Part shown: piece after piece, positions 61,800 to 64,000 of the stretch
How positions within the stretch are numbered: the first letter of the stretch is position 1
How the letters are laid out: the number at the start of each line of letters is the position of its first letter
DNA from: Microbacteriaceae bacterium VKM Ac-2854
GTDB lineage: Bacteria; Actinomycetota; Actinomycetes; Actinomycetales; Microbacteriaceae
DNA length: 64,000 bases
Assembly (NCBI GenBank): GCA_013205085.1
Contig: JABMLH010000010.1
Span: 58,510-122,509 of the forward strand
Reading direction: 5' to 3'
Notes under the pieces: generated by a model
The model's database searches: none
Seen by the model: only the letters and a program-made list of their open reading frames with translations
Told to the model about the DNA's origin: nothing
Translations under genes and position numbers: made by a program

Positions 61800-62466
61800 T
61801 GTAACCGAATCCTCGCTTGGTCTGGATGAGAGAGTCCTCGGAATGCGTGTCGAGCTTACGTCGGAGGTAGGAGATGTACGACTCGACGATGCCGGCGTCG
61901 CCGTTGAAGTCGTACTCCCAGACGTGGTCGAGGATCTGCGCCTTGCTGAGGACGCGATTGGGGTTGAGCATCAGGTAGCGGAGCAGCTTGAACTCGGTGG
62001 GGGAGAGCTCGACCGGCTCGTCGCCGACGAGGACTTCGTGCGTGTCCTGATCCATCGTGAGCTCGCCGGCGCGGATGACGGCATCCTCTTCGGCGTGCAT
62101 CGTGCGGCGCAGGATGGCCTTGATCCGGGCGACGATCTCGTCGAGGCTGAACGGCTTGGTGACGTAGTCGTCACCGCCGACCGTGAGGCCCGTGATCTTG
62201 TCCTCGGTGTCGTCCTTCGCCGTCAGGAACAGGATCGGCGAGGTGTACCCGGCGGAGCGCAGACGCTTGGTGACGCCGAATCCGTTCATATCCGGCAGCA
62301 TCACGTCGAGGATGATCAGGTCGGGTTCCTCCTCCAATACGGCGGAGATGGCCTGGGCGCCGTTCCCCACCGCGCGCACGGCGAATCCGGCGAATCGGAG
62401 GGAGGTGGTGAGTAGGTCGCGGATGTTGGGTTCGTCGTCGACGATGAGAATGCGTGGTCCGTCCAT
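61777..62466 (-). CDS. OmpR-family response regulator (TcrX/TrcR/MprA type)
   Basis: A 229-residue regulator. The receiver holds the acidic pair LIVDDEPNI, the phosphorylated D54 in LIILDVMLPDM, and the Lys in DDYVTKPFSLDEIVARI. The winged helix is at about 130-227 (ELSPTEFKLLRYLMLNPNRVL, GDAGIVESYISYLRRKLD and TKRGFGYMLK). The last six residues, LKVAKA, are encoded inside the palindromic repeat, which continues past the stop. It pairs with the downstream kinase. Target unknown. Confidence 0.93.
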   Translation of the reverse strand: MDGPRILIVDDEPNIRDLLTTSLRFAGFAVRAVGNGAQAISAVLEEEPDLIILDVMLPDMNGFGVTKRLRSAGYTSPILFLTAKDDTEDKITGLTVGGDDYVTKPFSLDEIVARIKAILRRTMHAEEDAVIRAGELTMDQDTHEVLVGDEPVELSPTEFKLLRYLMLNPNRVLSKAQILDHVWEYDFNGDAGIVESYISYLRRKLDTHSEDSLIQTKRGFGYMLKVAKA

Positions 62467-62536
62467 GCGGAAATTATCTGCGCGTTGCCTGGACGAAGTC
62501 TGGGAGTCGAGTGACTCCGGTCGCCGGTGTGCTGGG

Positions 62537-62788
62537 TCAGTTCCCGTGGCGACGACGGCGGATGCCGACGATCAGCAGGACGATCATCATCACGAAGGCG
62601 ATCGGCAGGCCGACGAGCGGCAGAGCGAAGACGAACGCCCAGACGCCGGCCGAGTAGTCCGTCACTCCGAACATCGGGCCGAGCAGGATCGCGAGGAACG
62701 CGATCAGAACGACGGCGATGATGGCGACGAACATGTACGCGAGCGTGCGCTCGACGCGGCCGATCTCGGCGGGGGGCGGTGTGTTCAC
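62537..62788 (-). CDS. Two-helix small membrane protein
   Basis: An 83-residue protein with a polar start (MNTPPPAEIGRVERTLAYMF), two long hydrophobic helices (about residues 18-40 and 48-75) and a basic RRRRHGN end. It is divergent from the cold-shock gene. It resembles many uncharacterised actinobacterial small membrane proteins; a transporter-like label sometimes given to such proteins is not supported by sequence. Confidence 0.7.
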   Translation of the reverse strand: MNTPPPAEIGRVERTLAYMFVAIIAVVLIAFLAILLGPMFGVTDYSAGVWAFVFALPLVGLPIAFVMMIVLLIVGIRRRRHGN

Positions 62789-62816
62789 GGTTCCAGGATA
62801 GGGCGAGCCCGTCCTT

Positions 62817-62822
62817 TAGACT
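62817..62822 (+). promoter_or_regulatory. -10 box of the second cold shock gene
   Basis: TAGACT, about 32 bases before ATG 62855; AGGAGGG at 62839-62845 is the ribosome site. Confidence 0.5.
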
Positions 62823-62854
62823 GATGGTTGCTCTAATCCCAGGAGGGACATCTC

Positions 62855-63235
62855 ATGCCTACCGGCAAGGTCAAGTTCTACGACGACGACAAGGGTTTCG
62901 GCTTCATCAGCACGGATGACGGCCAGGAGGTCTTCCTGCACGCCTCCGCGCTGCCGACCGGTACCGCGGTCAAGGCAGGGACGCGACTCGAGTTCGGTAT
63001 CGCCGACGGCAAGCGCGGTGCCCAGGCCCTCTCGGTGCGGGTCCTCGAGGCCCCGGTGAGCCTGCAGAAGATCAACCGGAAGTCGGCCGACGACATGGCG
63101 ATCATCGTCGAAGACACGGTGAAGGTGCTCGACGGCATCGGCGCGGGGCTGCGCCGGGGGCGCCACCCCGACAAGGCGCACGGACAGAAGATCGCGGCCC
63201 TGCTGCGCAAGGTCGCGGACGAGTTGGATGCCTGA
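62855..63235 (+). CDS. Cold shock domain protein with C-terminal extension
   Basis: A 126-residue protein. Residues 1-66 are a cold shock domain (TGKVKFYDDDKGFGFIS as RNP1 and VFLHASAL as RNP2). Residues 67-126 are an actinobacterial extension (RKSADDMAIIVEDTVKVLDG, then HGQKIAALLRKVADELD) with helical character. The acidic DDDK before RNP1 is also typical of this longer group. It overlaps the DUF3027 gene by eight bases, a pairing I know from actinobacteria. Confidence 0.9.
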   Translation: MPTGKVKFYDDDKGFGFISTDDGQEVFLHASALPTGTAVKAGTRLEFGIADGKRGAQALSVRVLEAPVSLQKINRKSADDMAIIVEDTVKVLDGIGAGLRRGRHPDKAHGQKIAALLRKVADELDA

Positions 63236-63755
63236 CGCCGAGGACGGCACGACGCAGGAGTCCGGCCGCGTGTTCGCACCCGATCCGGCGCTCCTCGCCG
63301 CGGTGGACGTCGCTCGCGCTGCGTTGGTCGAGATCACCCCTCCCGCCACGGTCGGCGAGGTCGTGGGCCACACCGTGCACGACGAGCACGTGCTCTCGCT
63401 GTTCTTCGCGACGACGATGCCGGGATATCCGGGCTGGCACTGGACCGTCGCGCTGTCCCGTCTCGATGGCGACAGCGAGCCGAACGTGTTGGAGGTCGAG
63501 TTGCTGCCCGGCGAGGGTGCGCTGCTCGCTCCCGACTGGACGCCCTGGTCGGTGCGGCTGGCGGATTACGAGGCGGCGCAGCACGACGGTGACGAGGAGG
63601 AGTTCGAGGACGACGCCGACGACGAGGACTCCGATGACGACGAGGCGCTCGACGACGACGCCGACGATGATGACGACGACGCGCTCGACGATGACGAGGA
63701 CGAGTTCGACGACCAGGTCATCCTGGCGGATCCCGACGAGGACGACCGCGCCTGA
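63228..63755 (+). CDS. DUF3027 protein with acidic tail
   Basis: A 175-residue protein. Residues about 20-115 match DUF3027 (VDVARAALVEITPPATVGEV, GYPGWHWTVALSRLDG and LLAPDWTPWSVRL). The last 60 residues are a long run of Asp and Glu, with corresponding GACGAC repeats in the DNA at about 63590-63715. Full-length relatives are often longer, so this may be the short form. Translation is coupled to the cold shock gene. Function unknown; the acidic tail suggests a nucleic-acid mimic or protein-binding role. Confidence 0.8.
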   Translation: MPDAEDGTTQESGRVFAPDPALLAAVDVARAALVEITPPATVGEVVGHTVHDEHVLSLFFATTMPGYPGWHWTVALSRLDGDSEPNVLEVELLPGEGALLAPDWTPWSVRLADYEAAQHDGDEEEFEDDADDEDSDDDEALDDDADDDDDDALDDDEDEFDDQVILADPDEDDRA

Positions 63756-63846
63756 CGTCATCTTCGTCGCCGGTTGAGTTCGCCGAAGCAGTCCTGCGGA
63801 GGGATGCAGCCGGCGAACTCGGCCGCCCGACCGTGGCCTACCGCAG

Positions 63847-64000
63847 CGCGGCCTGAAGGTCGCGAAGGCGGAGCCGCTGCGGCCTTCGAACCAACGCGGC
63901 CTGAAGGTCGCGAAGGCGGAGCTGCTGCGGCCTTCGAACCAACGCGGCCTGAAGGTCGCGAAGGCGGAGCCGCTGCGGCCTTCGAACCAACGCGGCCTGA
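63847..64000. repeat. 48-bp tandem palindromic repeat, inverted copy, runs off window
   Basis: Three full units (63847-63894, 63895-63942, 63943-63990) plus a cut fourth. Each holds CTGAAGGTCGCGAAGGCG and GCTGCGGCCTTCGAACCAA on the plus strand, so it is inverted to the array at 61636. The preceding 90 bases (63756-63846) hold nothing I can name. Confidence 0.92.

Noticed and set aside
63847..64000. CRISPR-like reading of the 48-bp units
   Set aside because: Contiguous identical units without unique spacers; shared with the response-regulator tail.

Overview
The window is 64 kb of high-GC actinobacterial chromosome with dense, short-spaced operons. The gene set points to the family Microbacteriaceae, and this assignment is inferred from gene content and order rather than from a search. 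The evidence is mycothiol synthase MshD beside a GlnR-type winged-helix regulator, SenX3-RegX3 opposite PhoU, the order lipoprotein-CarD-IspDF-CysS-RlmB, the run DUF3263-LytR_C-cold shock-GroEL with CIRCE boxes, many short membrane proteins, and many promoters whose -10 box lies 6-7 bases from the start codon (leaderless transcripts). I see no prophage, insertion sequence, plasmid or CRISPR array.

Layout. 1-6.3 kb: a cut lipoprotein gene, nagA with a membrane partner, purU, an MFS exporter, and an unusual ECF sigma factor fused to a zinc-binding anti-sigma motif, membrane segments, a Pro/Thr stalk and an Ig-like domain. 6.8-10.2 kb: two small membrane proteins and a glyA-folD one-carbon unit preceded by a ZTP (pfl-type) riboswitch. 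10.2-17.3 kb: 5-oxoprolinase pxpABC, a YbaK deacylase, and a galactose unit (galT-galK divergent from a DeoR regulator plus galM). 17.3-22.9 kb: conserved unknowns, a YgiB/YgiC-like pair, tRNA-Lys and a promoter-linked structured RNA candidate. 22.9-24.3 kb: SigK-like sigma and RskA-like anti-sigma factor. 24.5-33.7 kb: phosphate uptake and storage (pstSCAB, NUDIX/phosphatase, ppk) with PHO boxes before pstS and ppk, then mshD and a GlnR-like regulator. 33.9-42.4 kb: small membrane proteins, a Tat-type secreted protein, nitrobindin, YgfZ, a FUSC protein, two CNNM/CorC proteins, a methyltransferase and gpmA. 42.4-50.3 kb: phoU, senX3-regX3, a lipoprotein, carD, ispDF, cysS and rlmB. 50.3-55.7 kb: repeats, a DUF4032 protein, a UgpC/MsiK-like ATPase, a DsbA-like protein, tRNA-Thr, a nitroreductase and msrB. 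55.8-64 kb: an ElaA-type acetyltransferase, DUF3263, LytR_C, cold shock protein, groEL, an orphan WXG100 protein, a second two-component system, a second cold shock protein and DUF3027.

The most coherent functional theme is phosphate: Pst, Ppk, PhoU and SenX3-RegX3 lie within 20 kb and share PHO-box-like repeats. The most unusual content is non-coding. There is a dispersed family of six palindromes built on GTTGTCAC/GTGACAAC; a second nested palindrome family (GCGAGGGACCC); a 28-bp tandem array; 18-bp tandem repeats covering two convergent stop codons; and a palindromic tandem repeat that seems to be a duplication of the 3' end of a response-regulator gene, with inverted copies 2 kb away running off the window.
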